Positions 47,148 to 56,514 of a DNA stretch of 64,000 nt are shown here, one piece after another. The notes beneath the pieces are model-generated. The model was not told the origin of the DNA and ran no database searches. It saw nothing but the letters and a program-made list of their open reading frames with translations. The stretch comes from Mycolicibacterium mageritense. Its GTDB lineage: Bacteria > Actinomycetota > Actinomycetes > Mycobacteriales > Mycobacteriaceae. Positions within the stretch are counted from its first letter, which is position 1, and each line of letters begins with the position of its first letter. The stretch is from positions 4,712,001-4,776,000 of the forward strand of contig NZ_AP022567.1 of NCBI RefSeq assembly GCF_010727475.1, written 5' to 3'. A program made the position numbers and the translations under genes.

Positions 47148-48893
47148 GTGACTGACCCGATCTCAGCACCGGGCGACGGGCAAACCTTTCTCAGCCCCGA
47201 GCAACGGGCGCAGGCCTGGCAGCAACTCGGCGACGAACAGTTCGACGTGGTGGTCATCGGCGGCGGCGTGGTGGGGGCCGGGGCGGCCCTGGATGCGGCG
47301 ACGCGGGGCCTCAAGGTCGCGCTGGTCGAGGCCCGCGACTTCGCCTCCGGAACGTCCAGCCGCAGCTCCAAGATGTTCCACGGCGGGCTGCGCTATCTGG
47401 AGCAGCTCGAGTTCGGCCTGGTGCGCGAGGCGCTGCATGAGCGTGAGCTCAGCCTGACCACGCTGGCGCCGCACCTGGTCAAGCCACTGCCGTTCCTGTT
47501 CCCGCTCACCAATCGGTGGTGGGAGCGGCCCTACATCGCGGCTGGCATCTTCCTGTATGACCAGCTCGGCGGGGCCAAATCGGTTCCGGCGCAGAAGCAT
47601 CTGACCAAGGCCGGGGCGCTGCGCCTGGCGCCGGGCCTCAAGCGCAGTTCGCTCATCGGCGGCATCCGTTACTACGACACCGTGGTGGACGACGCCCGGC
47701 ACACCATGACGGTCGCGCGCACCGCGGCGCACTACGGCGCGGTGGTCCGCACGTCGACCCAGGTCGTGTCGCTGCTGCGGGAAGGTGATCGGGTCACCGG
47801 CGTGCGGATCCGTGACTCCGAGGACGGCAATGTCACCGAAGTGCGCGGACACGTCGTGGTGAACGCGACGGGCGTGTGGACCGACGAGATCCAGGCGTTG
47901 TCCAAGCAACGCGGCCGGTTTCGGGTCCGTGCGTCCAAGGGCGTGCACATCGTGGTGCCGCGGGATCGGATCGTCAGCGAGGTGGCGATCATCCTGCGCA
48001 CCGAGAAATCGGTGCTGTTCGTGATCCCGTGGGGTACGCACTGGATCATCGGCACCACCGACACCGACTGGAATCTCGACCTCGCGCATCCCGCCGCGAC
48101 CAAGGCCGACATCGACTACATCCTCGGCCACGTCAACACCGTGCTGGCCACCCCGCTCACGCATGACGACATCGACGGCGTCTACGCCGGGCTGCGGCCG
48201 TTGCTGGCCGGTGAGAGCGAGGAGACCTCCAAGCTGTCGCGTGAGCACGCCGTGGCCGTGCCCGCGCCGGGACTGGTGGCGATCGCGGGCGGCAAGTACA
48301 CCACCTACCGCGTGATGGCTGCCGACGCGATCGACGCGGCCGCCGAGTTCGTGCCCGCCCGGGTGGCGCCGTCTATCACCGAGAAGGTTCCGTTGATGGG
48401 TGCCGACGGGTATTTCGCGCTGATCAACCAGACCGAGCACGTCGGTGCGCACTACGGCCTGCACCCGTACCGCGTGCGGCACCTGCTGGACCGCTACGGC
48501 TCGCTGATCGGCGAGGTGCTCAAGCTCGCCGAAGACGATCCCGTGTTACTGGAGCCGATCACCGAGGCGCCGGTGTACCTCAAGGTCGAGGCGGTCTACG
48601 CGGCCGCCGCCGAAGGCGCCCTGCACCTGGAGGACATCCTGGCGCGGCGCATGCGGATCTCGATCGAATACCCGCACCGCGGTGTCGATTGCGCCCGTGA
48701 GGTTGCGGAAGTGGTTGCGCCGGTGCTGGGTTGGAGCGCCGAGGACGTCGACCGCGAGGTGTCCACCTACATCGCGAGGGTCGACGCCGAGGTGCGCTCG
48801 CAGCAACAGCCCGACGACGAATCGGCTGACGCACTGCGGCAGGCCGCGCCGGAGGCACGCGCCGAGATCCTTGAGCCGGTGCCCCTGAATTGA
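47148..48893 (+). CDS. glpD2: Glycerol-3-phosphate dehydrogenase, FAD-dependent
   Basis: A 581-residue respiratory enzyme that oxidises sn-glycerol-3-phosphate to DHAP and reduces quinone. The FAD loop is FDVVVIGGGVVGAGAALDAATRG. GlpD signatures are ASGTSSRSSKMFHGGLRYLE and VFVIPWG-type VLFVIPWGTHWIIGTTDTDW, with GGKYTTYRVMA near the C-terminal third. A GlpD C-terminal helical cap follows. The GTG at 47148 has GAGGGA in front. It lies in the same direction as lpdA and a pseudouridine synthase 7 bp downstream. Confidence 0.94.
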   Translation: MTDPISAPGDGQTFLSPEQRAQAWQQLGDEQFDVVVIGGGVVGAGAALDAATRGLKVALVEARDFASGTSSRSSKMFHGGLRYLEQLEFGLVREALHERELSLTTLAPHLVKPLPFLFPLTNRWWERPYIAAGIFLYDQLGGAKSVPAQKHLTKAGALRLAPGLKRSSLIGGIRYYDTVVDDARHTMTVARTAAHYGAVVRTSTQVVSLLREGDRVTGVRIRDSEDGNVTEVRGHVVVNATGVWTDEIQALSKQRGRFRVRASKGVHIVVPRDRIVSEVAIILRTEKSVLFVIPWGTHWIIGTTDTDWNLDLAHPAATKADIDYILGHVNTVLATPLTHDDIDGVYAGLRPLLAGESEETSKLSREHAVAVPAPGLVAIAGGKYTTYRVMAADAIDAAAEFVPARVAPSITEKVPLMGADGYFALINQTEHVGAHYGLHPYRVRHLLDRYGSLIGEVLKLAEDDPVLLEPITEAPVYLKVEAVYAAAAEGALHLEDILARRMRISIEYPHRGVDCAREVAEVVAPVLGWSAEDVDREVSTYIARVDAEVRSQQQPDDESADALRQAAPEARAEILEPVPLN

Positions 48894-48900
48894 CGGGGCG

Positions 48901-49752
48901 GTGAGGAGACCCGCGCCACTCCCGGTGCGCGACGGCCTCGGCCCGGCGCGGTTGCGGTTGCTGGGCGGCAACGTGTTCCGCGAATTGCAGGCCCGCTTCG
49001 GCATCGGCGCGAAAGTGCTTGCCGGGGAGGTACTTCGGCCGGACGGCACGGTGGTCGACGAGACCACGACGCTGCCGGCAGGCGCACACGTCTACTTCTA
49101 CCGCGACCTGGCCGACGAGACCCCGGTGCCGTTCGACATTCCGGTCCTGTACCGCGACAACGACATCGTGGTGGCCGACAAGCCGCACTTCCTGGCCACG
49201 ATGCCCCGCGGCAGCCACGTCGCGCAGACCGCGCTCGTGCGGTTGCGCCGCGACCTGGGCCTGCCGGAGCTGAGCCCCGCGCACCGGCTGGACCGGCTCA
49301 CCGCGGGGGTGCTGCTGTTGACCGCGCGCCGCGAGATCCGTGGTGCGTACCAGACCTTGTTCTCCCGCGGGCTGACGCGCAAGACGTATCTCGCCCGCGC
49401 CGCGCACCGAGCCGATCTCGACTTCCCGATCACGGTGCGCAGCCGAATCATCAAGCAGCGCGGTCGGTTACAGGCCACCGAGGAACCGGGCGAACCGAAC
49501 GCCGAAACGGTCGTCGAACACCTCGGCGGCGGCCTGTACCGGCTCACTCCGCACACCGGCCGCACGCATCAACTGCGCGTGCACATGGCCGCCCTCGGGC
49601 TGCCGATCACCGGTGACCCGCTGTATCCCGAAGTCATCGACGTTGCCGCCGACGACTTTTCGACCCCGCTTCAGCTGCTCGCGCATCGCCTCGAGTTCGA
49701 CGATCCGGTGAGCGGGCAGCGGCGCGCGTTCGTCAGCTCCCGCACGCTGTGA
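48901..49752 (+). CDS. RNA pseudouridine synthase, RluA family
   Basis: A 283-residue enzyme. The catalytic Asp lies in AHRLDRLTAGVLLL. The preceding NDIVVADKPHFLATMP and the later GLTRKTYLA and HTGRTHQLRVHMAALGLPI are family signatures. It isomerises uridines in rRNA or tRNA; the target is not predictable. The start is a GTG 7 bp after glpD2. It corresponds to Rv3300c. Confidence 0.9.
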   Translation: MRRPAPLPVRDGLGPARLRLLGGNVFRELQARFGIGAKVLAGEVLRPDGTVVDETTTLPAGAHVYFYRDLADETPVPFDIPVLYRDNDIVVADKPHFLATMPRGSHVAQTALVRLRRDLGLPELSPAHRLDRLTAGVLLLTARREIRGAYQTLFSRGLTRKTYLARAAHRADLDFPITVRSRIIKQRGRLQATEEPGEPNAETVVEHLGGGLYRLTPHTGRTHQLRVHMAALGLPITGDPLYPEVIDVAADDFSTPLQLLAHRLEFDDPVSGQRRAFVSSRTL

Positions 49753-49761
49753 GCGCCGAAC

Positions 49762-51657
49762 TCAGCCGGATCCCGCGTCGATCACCGCGCGGTTGCGTGC
49801 GGCGACCGCGGGCAGATCGACCTTGACCAACCGCCGGTCGTAGCTCAGATATCCGTTGACCTCGTTCTCGACATCGGTGGTCTGGGTGTAGACCGCGCCC
49901 GAGATCCCGGTGTCGCGCACGAGAGTCTCGAGTTCGCGGCTGACGTCGATGTAGCGCTGCGTCAACCGGGCCTGGTCGTCGGTCATCTCATAGGCCTCGG
50001 GCCTGCCGGGCCAGCGGTTCTTGTCGAGCACGAGACCCACACCGCCGTACTCACCCACCACCACCGGGCGGTCGCCCTGCACCGCGGGCGGCCGGGGACC
50101 GACGTAGGTGTGGGCGTCGTAGACGTCACCGGCGCCGCTGTCGCCGCGCGACTGGCAACAGTTGGCCCCGCTGTTCGGATTCACCATGCGGCTGGGGTCG
50201 CGGGCCTTCACGGCGTCGGTGATGCGCGCGGTGTCGTACTCGCCCCAGCCCTCGTTGAACGGCACCCAGCCGACGATCGACGTGACACTGCGCAGTTGAT
50301 CGATCATCTCGGCGAGCTCGTCCTCGAAATGCCGCTTGGCGTCGGGCGGCGGGTCCGGGGCCGGCCCTGGCGGAACCTCCAGCGAGACGCCCAGCGACGG
50401 CATGTCCTGCCACACCATGAGCCCCAGCCGGTCGGTCCAGTAGTACCACCGCGCCGGTTCCACCTTGGCGTGCTTGCGGACGAAGTTCAGACCCAGCGCC
50501 TTGGTCTTCTCCAGGTCGAACTTCAGCGCCTCGTCGGTCGGCGCGGTGTAGATGCCGTCGGGCCAGTAGCCCTGGTCGAGTACGCCCTGCAGGAACATGA
50601 TCTTGCCGTTCAGCGCGATCCTCGGCCTGCCCTTGGCGTCGCGGACCGTGCCGATCGTGCGCAGTCCGCCGTAGCTCGCCACCTCGTCGAGCACCTGGCC
50701 GGACCGGCTCATGAGCCGCACCTTGAGGTTGTACAGGTAGGGGTCGTCAGGGGTCCAGAGGTGGGGTTTGGGCACCCGCACCCGCACGGGCCGCCCGGGA
50801 TCAGCCGTCGCGATCGCGACGTCCTTGCCGTCGGGCCTGGTGGCGACGACCACGGTGCGGCCGTAGTTGGTCGCCGACACCCGCGGCGTGATCGTGAAAC
50901 CGGTGAGGTCAGAGGTGACGTCGAGCTGGTCGACGTGGGTCATGGGCACCGGTTCGAGCCACACGGTCTGCCAGATGCCCGACGCGCCGGTGTAGGTCAG
51001 GCCGCGCGGATTGTTGCGCTGTTTGCCGACGGGGAAGCCGCCGGCCTCGTTGCGGTCCTCGACCCGCACGGTCAATTCCTGGGCCCGCGACCGGCGCAGC
51101 GCATCGGTGATGTCGGCACTGAACGACGTGTAGCCGCCTTCGTGGTGGGCAACCTTGCGGTTGTTCACCCATACGGTGGCGATCTGGTCGACGGCCCCGA
51201 AATGCAGCAGGATGCGTTGCCCACGCCAGGTCGCAGGCACCTTGAACACCTTGCGGTACCACATCCGGTCGTCGTGGCGCTGAATGCCCGACAGTGCGGA
51301 TTCGGGTGGGTAGGGAACCAGGATCCGTTCGCGGAACTCGTGTGCCGGGGGTGGCGTCTCAGTCGGCGCCGACCGGCCCGTGTAGTCCCATCCGCCGTTG
51401 AGACTCAGCCAGCGCGAGCGGGTCAGCTGTGGCCGCGGGTATTCGGGCAGCGCGTTGGACGGGCTGACCAGATGAGTCCAGGGAGTGGTCAGCGGCGGAG
51501 TCTTCTGTTGCCAGGCTTCGGCGGCCTGGGCCTGCGCGTTGACCATCGCGGTCACGATCGCCAGACCTGAGCCGAGGGCGACCCCCGCCGCCGCGGCGCG
51601 TCGTTTCCCACGCGCGTTCCTGCCTCGCCTGCGTCCCGGCTTGCGGCCGGTGGCCAT
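49762..51657 (-). CDS. Secreted glycoside hydrolase family 2 protein
   Basis: A 631-residue exported glycosidase of the beta-galactosidase/glucuronidase family. The N-terminus is Arg-rich (residues 1-20, two RR pairs) with an Ala-rich core and the cleavage region NAQAQAAEA, so a Sec or Tat signal is likely. The sugar-binding domain includes SLNGGWDYTG and WYRKVFKVPATW. The catalytic barrel has the acid/base Glu in GWVPFNEGWGEYD and the probable nucleophile Glu in VVVGEYGGVG. The ATG at 51657 is preferred; the same frame is open for 82 more codons upstream. The substrate is unknown. Confidence 0.85.
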   Translation of the reverse strand: MATGRKPGRRRGRNARGKRRAAAAGVALGSGLAIVTAMVNAQAQAAEAWQQKTPPLTTPWTHLVSPSNALPEYPRPQLTRSRWLSLNGGWDYTGRSAPTETPPPAHEFRERILVPYPPESALSGIQRHDDRMWYRKVFKVPATWRGQRILLHFGAVDQIATVWVNNRKVAHHEGGYTSFSADITDALRRSRAQELTVRVEDRNEAGGFPVGKQRNNPRGLTYTGASGIWQTVWLEPVPMTHVDQLDVTSDLTGFTITPRVSATNYGRTVVVATRPDGKDVAIATADPGRPVRVRVPKPHLWTPDDPYLYNLKVRLMSRSGQVLDEVASYGGLRTIGTVRDAKGRPRIALNGKIMFLQGVLDQGYWPDGIYTAPTDEALKFDLEKTKALGLNFVRKHAKVEPARWYYWTDRLGLMVWQDMPSLGVSLEVPPGPAPDPPPDAKRHFEDELAEMIDQLRSVTSIVGWVPFNEGWGEYDTARITDAVKARDPSRMVNPNSGANCCQSRGDSGAGDVYDAHTYVGPRPPAVQGDRPVVVGEYGGVGLVLDKNRWPGRPEAYEMTDDQARLTQRYIDVSRELETLVRDTGISGAVYTQTTDVENEVNGYLSYDRRLVKVDLPAVAARNRAVIDAGSG

Positions 51658-52063
51658 GTTCACCCCCAGGTCGGTAATCGCTGTGGCTGATGCGCGATGC
51701 CCCCGAATCGCCATCTCAGCCCTGACCAGCCACACATCGAGCAACTCACGACGAACGAAATCCGGCTGGTCGAGCGGGAACTCGAACTCACTGGCTAACA
51801 GTGCTACGGCCGAGCCGGATTCCCTGCGTGCAGCGCAGGTGACCGATGTGGGCATCTTCGCCACGTCGGCGTGGCCGTCAAGTTCAATGTACTGCAATGC
51901 CATACGCTACCCGACGAGCGGCCGGTGCGGCCGTCGGCGATCATGCCCATGCCGTCCTCGCCAGATAGCCCTGCCAGCAGTCAGCAAACTCCATGGACTA
52001 TCGTGGTTCGGCGTCGATGCGTTACAGGGATCGCGCAGAACTGACACGTGTTCTACTGACGGG
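51658..52063. other. Intergenic region between GH2 and SDR genes
   Basis: About 400 bp with no confident gene. On the minus strand the GH2 frame is open back to 51903 and could encode up to 82 extra residues that look fairly protein-like (FPLDQPDFVRRELLDVW), but they would precede the signal peptide. The rest shows no hairpin, RNA gene or clear promoter that I can recognise. Confidence 0.5.
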
Positions 52064-52834
52064 GTGGACCGTCAGAGATTTGATCGCCTGTTCGACATGA
52101 GCGAGCGCACCGTCATCGTGACCGGCGGAACCCGCGGCATCGGGTTGGCGCTCGCGGAGGGCTTCATCCTGGCGGGTGCTCGGGTGGTGGTGGCCAGCCG
52201 CAAGGCCGACGCGTGCGCGGCTGCCGCCGAACATCTCCGCGCGCTCGGCGGTCAGGCCGTCGGAGTGCCGACGCACAGCGGCGACATCGACGCGCTGGGG
52301 GCGCTCGTCGAGCGGACGGTCGCGGAGTTCGGTGGCGTCGACGTCGTCGTCAACAACGCGGCCAACGCGCTGGCCCAGCCGCTCGGCCAGATGACGCCCG
52401 AGGCGTGGGCCAAATCCTACGAGGTGAACCTGCGGGGACCGGTGTTCCTGGTCCAGCACGCACTACCGCAATTGCGGGCCAGTCCCCATGCGGCGGTGCT
52501 GAACATGGTGTCGGTGGGCGCCTTCAATTTTGCGCCGGCATTGTCGATCTACGCGTCGGGCAAGGCGGCGTTGATGTCGGTGACGCGATCGATGGCCGCC
52601 GAGTTCGCGCCACACGGCATTCGGGTCAACGCGCTCGCCCCAGGGCCGGTCGACACCGACATGGTGCGTAACAACCCGCAGGAGGCCATCGACCACATGG
52701 TCGGCGGCACGTTGATGAAGCGGCTGGCGAGCCCTGACGAAATGGTCGGCGCCGCACTGCTGTTGTGCTCGGACGCCGGCAGCTACATCACCGGCCAGGC
52801 CGTCATTGTCGACGGTGGCGGAACGCCTCGCTGA
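52064..52834 (+). CDS. Short-chain dehydrogenase/reductase
   Basis: A 256-residue classical SDR. The cofactor loop is VTGGTRGIGLALAEGF, the structural motif is VVNNAANAL (NNAG), the catalytic Ser lies in NMVSVGAFN, and YASGK carries Tyr and Lys. The C-terminus DMVR, then GQAVIVDGGGTPR is standard. The start is a GTG at 52064; an ATG at 52097 would also keep the domain. The substrate is unknown. Confidence 0.88.
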   Translation: MDRQRFDRLFDMSERTVIVTGGTRGIGLALAEGFILAGARVVVASRKADACAAAAEHLRALGGQAVGVPTHSGDIDALGALVERTVAEFGGVDVVVNNAANALAQPLGQMTPEAWAKSYEVNLRGPVFLVQHALPQLRASPHAAVLNMVSVGAFNFAPALSIYASGKAALMSVTRSMAAEFAPHGIRVNALAPGPVDTDMVRNNPQEAIDHMVGGTLMKRLASPDEMVGAALLLCSDAGSYITGQAVIVDGGGTPR

Positions 52835-52900
52835 ACTCCGTGACGTCGCCGTCGATCCCGGGTTTGATGAATTGGGCGCAGAACCGGGCCGATTCGGACG

Positions 52901-53584
52901 TCAACTTTCGCTGCGCCACCCCTGGACGCCGACGGCGATCATCCGTAGTTGCTTGACCGCCGTGCGGTGGATCTCATCCACGGACTGTGCGTCCCCCGCG
53001 TCCTCAAGGGCCTCGGCGATCGAGATCATCGCGTTGACGAACAGGCTCGCCAGGATGTTGAGATCCTCGCTGCTCCAGTCCTTCAGGCCGGGGAAGCGGG
53101 CCAGGTCGATCGCGAGTTCGGAAGTGATCAAGCGGATTTCGGTGCGGATCGCATAGCGCAGCACCGAGACCCCGCTGGAGCGTTCGCGCGAGATGAACCG
53201 CCAGTGTTCGCGGCGTTCGTTCACGCTGCCGATGAGAATCTCCGCCGACGACTCGATGACGTGCGCGGGATCGAGCTTGCCAGCGCGCGCGCCACGCAAC
53301 ATGTCGCGCAACGACCGGAAGGACTCGTCGATCAGCACCAGGCCCAGGGCGTCCATCGAGTCGAAGTGCCGATAGAAGGCCGCGGGGACGATGCCTGCCT
53401 CGCGCGTCACCTCGCGCAGGCTCAACGAGCTGAAACTCCGATGTTCCAGGAGCTTGAGCGCCGCGGCGATGATGGCCCGCCGGGTGGCCTCTTTGCGCTC
53501 ATCCCTGGACAGCGTGTCACGCGAACGCGACGGTCGCGGCGACTCCGCGCGTCGTGTTCGTGAAGTCGGCGTACGTCTGTTCAC
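52901..53584 (-). CDS. TetR-family regulator of the reductase/desaturase pair
   Basis: A 227-residue regulator. An Arg/Ser-rich N-terminus precedes the helix-turn-helix (ATRRAIIAAALKLLEHRSFSSLSLREVTREAGIVPAAFYRHF); the helical C-terminal domain follows. The GTG at 53584 lies in a TTCAC/GTGAA palindrome. It is divergent from the FAD reductase and desaturase genes. In mycobacteria, TetR proteins of this type sit beside DesA3-like desaturase loci and sense acyl-CoA or fatty acids; that role is inferred here. Confidence 0.86.
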   Translation of the reverse strand: MNRRTPTSRTRRAESPRPSRSRDTLSRDERKEATRRAIIAAALKLLEHRSFSSLSLREVTREAGIVPAAFYRHFDSMDALGLVLIDESFRSLRDMLRGARAGKLDPAHVIESSAEILIGSVNERREHWRFISRERSSGVSVLRYAIRTEIRLITSELAIDLARFPGLKDWSSEDLNILASLFVNAMISIAEALEDAGDAQSVDEIHRTAVKQLRMIAVGVQGWRSES

Positions 53585-53593
53585 TGATGTGAA
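53580..53593. promoter_or_regulatory. Probable TetR operator
   Basis: TTCACTGATGTGAA: perfect 5-base arms around TGAT, covering the TetR start codon and 63 bp before the reductase start. GTGTACAC, a further palindrome, lies immediately before the reductase ATG. Confidence 0.55.
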
Positions 53594-53655
53594 GCGTAAC
53601 ACAACCAGCAATTTTGTCGTTGACAGTACCGCGGGTAACGGCGCACTGTGTACAC

Positions 53656-54735
53656 ATGTTCACTCAAACGTTGGCGGCAGGAGTTCGCAGGCGGGTATCC
53701 AGCTCGTCGCTGGTGAACCTGCTCACCGGCCCGCACGGTGTGGATCGCTACACCGAGCTGGTCGAACCGACCTGGACGCGTGGCGATGCCCGCGCCAAGG
53801 TGATCGCCGTGCGGCGGCAGACGTCGCGCAGCGTCACGCTGACCCTGGAACCGAACGAGGCGTTCAAAGGTTTCCGGGCCGGCCAGCACATCAACCTGTC
53901 CGTCGAGATCAACGGCCGGCGCCGTACGCGCTGCTATTCCCCGGCCAGTGCCGAGGGGGCGGGCTCGATCGAGCTGACCATCGGGCGCCACGAGGGCGGC
54001 TTGGTGTCGAACTACCTGTGTGATCACGCGTATGCGGGGATGGTGCTTGGGCTCGACTCGGTCGGGGGAGATTTCGTCCTGCCCGACGAGCTGCCGCGGC
54101 GCATCCTGTTCGTGTCCGGGGGCAGCGGCATCACGCCGGTGTTGTCGATGCTGCAGACGCTGCGTGCACAGGCGTTCACCGGTGAAGTCGCGTTCGTGCA
54201 CTACGCGCGCAGCGCCGACGAGGCCAGTTACCGCACCGAGCTCCGTGCCATGCGGACCGCCGGTGTCCGGGTGCTGCACGGGTACACCCGCAACACCGAC
54301 GGGACCGACCTCGAGGGGCGTTTCGGGCCTGAGCATCTCGCCGTGGCATTTCCCGATGGAGCGCCCGACGCGGTGTTCGCCTGCGGGCCCACCGAACTGC
54401 TCGATGCCGTCCGGGAATTGCGTCCGGACGTGCGGTCGGAGAGTTTCGTGCCGCCCGTGTTCAGCATTCCTGCCGAATCGACCGGCGGGACGGTCAAGTT
54501 CACCACCAGCAATGTCGCGGTGACCGACGACGGTCAACCGCTGCTGGTGCAGGCCGAGGCCGCCGGTCTGACGCCCGAGAGCGGATGCCGCATGGGTATC
54601 TGCCACAGCTGCACCCGGTTCAAGACCCGCGGTGCGGTGCGCAACCTCATCACCGGCGCGGTGTCCAGCGCCGATTGCGAAGACATCCAGATCTGCGTCA
54701 CCGCCCCCGTCGGTGACGTCGACATCGATCTCTGA
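53656..54735 (+). CDS. Ferredoxin reductase-type electron donor for the desaturase
   Basis: A 359-residue protein with a FAD domain (RCYSPASAEGAGSIELTIGRHEGG), an NAD(P) domain (ILFVSGGSGITPVLSML, then VFACGPTELLDAVRE) and a C-terminal plant-type [2Fe-2S] domain (ESGCRMGICHSCTRFKTRG plus a later Cys in ICVTAP). It carries electrons from NAD(P)H to the adjacent diiron desaturase. It resembles Rv3230c, the partner of DesA3. The ATG at 53656 has no clear ribosome site, so a leaderless transcript is possible. Confidence 0.92.
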   Translation: MFTQTLAAGVRRRVSSSSLVNLLTGPHGVDRYTELVEPTWTRGDARAKVIAVRRQTSRSVTLTLEPNEAFKGFRAGQHINLSVEINGRRRTRCYSPASAEGAGSIELTIGRHEGGLVSNYLCDHAYAGMVLGLDSVGGDFVLPDELPRRILFVSGGSGITPVLSMLQTLRAQAFTGEVAFVHYARSADEASYRTELRAMRTAGVRVLHGYTRNTDGTDLEGRFGPEHLAVAFPDGAPDAVFACGPTELLDAVRELRPDVRSESFVPPVFSIPAESTGGTVKFTTSNVAVTDDGQPLLVQAEAAGLTPESGCRMGICHSCTRFKTRGAVRNLITGAVSSADCEDIQICVTAPVGDVDIDL

Positions 54736-54755
54736 ACTACCCGAAAGGAGCTGTC

Positions 54756-55997
54756 ATGTCCGAGAACAAGAAGTACAGCCTCACCCCCGAGCAGGCGGAA
54801 GCGTTCGGCGCCGAGCTCGACGCGATCCGCGAGCGCGTCATCGCCGACCTCGGTGAGCGCGACGCCACCTACATCCGCAACATCATCAAGACCCAGCGCA
54901 AGCTCGAGGTCGGTGGCCGCGCGCTGCTGTTCGCCTCGATCTTCCCGCCGTTCTGGCTGGCCGGCACCGCCATGCTGGGGATCTCGAAGATCCTCGACAA
55001 CATGGAGATCGGCCACAACGTCATGCACGGCCAATACGACTGGATGGGCGATCCGGCCATCTCCAGCAAGGCTTTCGAGTGGGACACCGCCTGCCCGGCC
55101 GACCAGTGGCGGCACTCGCACAACTACATGCACCACACGTACACCAACATCGTCGACATGGACCGCGACATCGGCTACGGCATCCTGCGCATGAGCGAGG
55201 ACCAGAAGTGGTCGCCGTACTACCTCGGCAACCCGGTCTACGCGTTCCTGCTCATGGTGTTCTTCCAGTACGGCGTCGCGCTGCACGAGCTGGAGACCGA
55301 GCGCATCCGGTCCGGCGAGATCAGCATCGCCGACAAGAAGGATGTGCTGCGCGGCATCTGGGCGAAGACCAAGCGCCAGACGCTCAAGGACTACGTGGCC
55401 TTCCCACTGCTGGCCGGCCCGTTCGCGCCGTTCGTGTTCGCCGGCAACATGACCGCCAACCTCATGCGCAACGTGTGGTCGTACATGATCATCTTCTGCG
55501 GGCACTTCCCGGAGGGCACCCAGGAGTTCTCCATCGAGGAAACCGAGAACGAGTCCCGCGGTCAGTGGTACTTCCGGCAGCTGCTCGGTTCGGCAAACCT
55601 GACCGGCGGCAAGCTGTTCCACATCCTCAGCGGCAACCTGTCCTTCCAGATCGAGCATCACCTGTTCCCGGACATCCCGGCACATCGGCACGCCGAGATC
55701 TCGGTCGAGGTCCGCGAGATCTGCGAGCGCTACGGCCTGCCCTACAACACCGGTCCGCTGTACAAGCAGTTCGGCACCGTCGTCCGCAAGATCGTGCGGC
55801 TGGCGTTCCCGTGGGGCGGCGGCAGCAAGGACGCCGCGCCTGAAGTCGCGCCCGAATCGGAGCCTGCTGCCGAGCCTCAGGCCGCTGCCGAGTCTCAGGC
55901 GGGTGTCGAACCCCAGGTTGCTCCGGAGCCCCAGCCCGGTGCCGAGTCCCAGGCAGAAGCCGCCGAGACCGACCGCGAGCTGGTCCTGGTCAACTGA
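54756..55997 (+). CDS. Membrane acyl-CoA (stearoyl-type) desaturase, DesA3-like
   Basis: A 413-residue diiron desaturase. Its three His boxes are GHNVMHGQYDWM, WRHSHNYMHHTYTN and FQIEHHLFPDIPAHRH. Hydrophobic helices lie at about 50-75 and 165-235. The C-terminal 55 residues are a low-complexity Ala/Glu/Pro/Gln tail with repeats like AEPQAAAESQ. It follows the reductase by 20 bp with an AAAGGAG ribosome site. It would introduce a cis double bond into long-chain acyl-CoA at the membrane. The TetR gene is its likely regulator. Confidence 0.92.
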   Translation: MSENKKYSLTPEQAEAFGAELDAIRERVIADLGERDATYIRNIIKTQRKLEVGGRALLFASIFPPFWLAGTAMLGISKILDNMEIGHNVMHGQYDWMGDPAISSKAFEWDTACPADQWRHSHNYMHHTYTNIVDMDRDIGYGILRMSEDQKWSPYYLGNPVYAFLLMVFFQYGVALHELETERIRSGEISIADKKDVLRGIWAKTKRQTLKDYVAFPLLAGPFAPFVFAGNMTANLMRNVWSYMIIFCGHFPEGTQEFSIEETENESRGQWYFRQLLGSANLTGGKLFHILSGNLSFQIEHHLFPDIPAHRHAEISVEVREICERYGLPYNTGPLYKQFGTVVRKIVRLAFPWGGGSKDAAPEVAPESEPAAEPQAAAESQAGVEPQVAPEPQPGAESQAEAAETDRELVLVN

Positions 55998-56505
55998 CCT
56001 CCAGGCTGCGCTGGAGCAGCACAGTATCCAGCCAGCGCGAGTGCTTGAAACCCACCGAACGCAGCCGCCCGGCCTCTGCGAAACCGTACCTACGGTGCAG
56101 AGCGAACGAGGCGGCTGCGTCTTCGGTGTCCACGACCACGGCGATCACCTCACGCACCCCCGCCGCCGCGCAGCCGGCGAGCAGTGCCTGCAGCAGCGCT
56201 GCGCCGATGCCGCGCCCGGTCGCCTGGGGAGCCAGGTAGATCGAATTCTCCACGGTGTGGTCATAGGCCGGGCGGGCCTTCCACGGCGCGCAGTACGCGT
56301 AACCCGCCACCTCACCGTCGAATACCGCAGTGAGGAACGGCAATTCACGCTCCCGCGCAGTGGCGAGCCTGCGGTCCCACTCCGCGCGGTCCGGCGGCGT
56401 CAACTCGAAAGTGGCGACCCCCGTCTGCACGTGGTGGGCGTAGATGGCGCCGATGGCGTCAAGGTCGTCCGCTGACGTGGGGCGCACGACGACGGCGTTG
56501 CTCAT
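55990..56505 (-). CDS. GNAT acetyltransferase, phosphinothricin acetyltransferase-like
   Basis: A 171-residue N-acetyltransferase. The acetyl-CoA loop is ATGRGIGAALLQALL. The Pat-type features are IYAHHVQTGVATFELTPP, YAYCAPWKARPAYDHTVE and the end RYGFAEAGRLRSVGFKHSRWLDTVL. Such enzymes acetylate phosphinothricin, methionine sulfoximine or methionine sulfone. It converges with the desaturase (8-bp overlap). Confidence 0.88.
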   Translation of the reverse strand: MSNAVVVRPTSADDLDAIGAIYAHHVQTGVATFELTPPDRAEWDRRLATARERELPFLTAVFDGEVAGYAYCAPWKARPAYDHTVENSIYLAPQATGRGIGAALLQALLAGCAAAGVREVIAVVVDTEDAAASFALHRRYGFAEAGRLRSVGFKHSRWLDTVLLQRSLEVS

Positions 56506-56514
56506 GACTTCACC

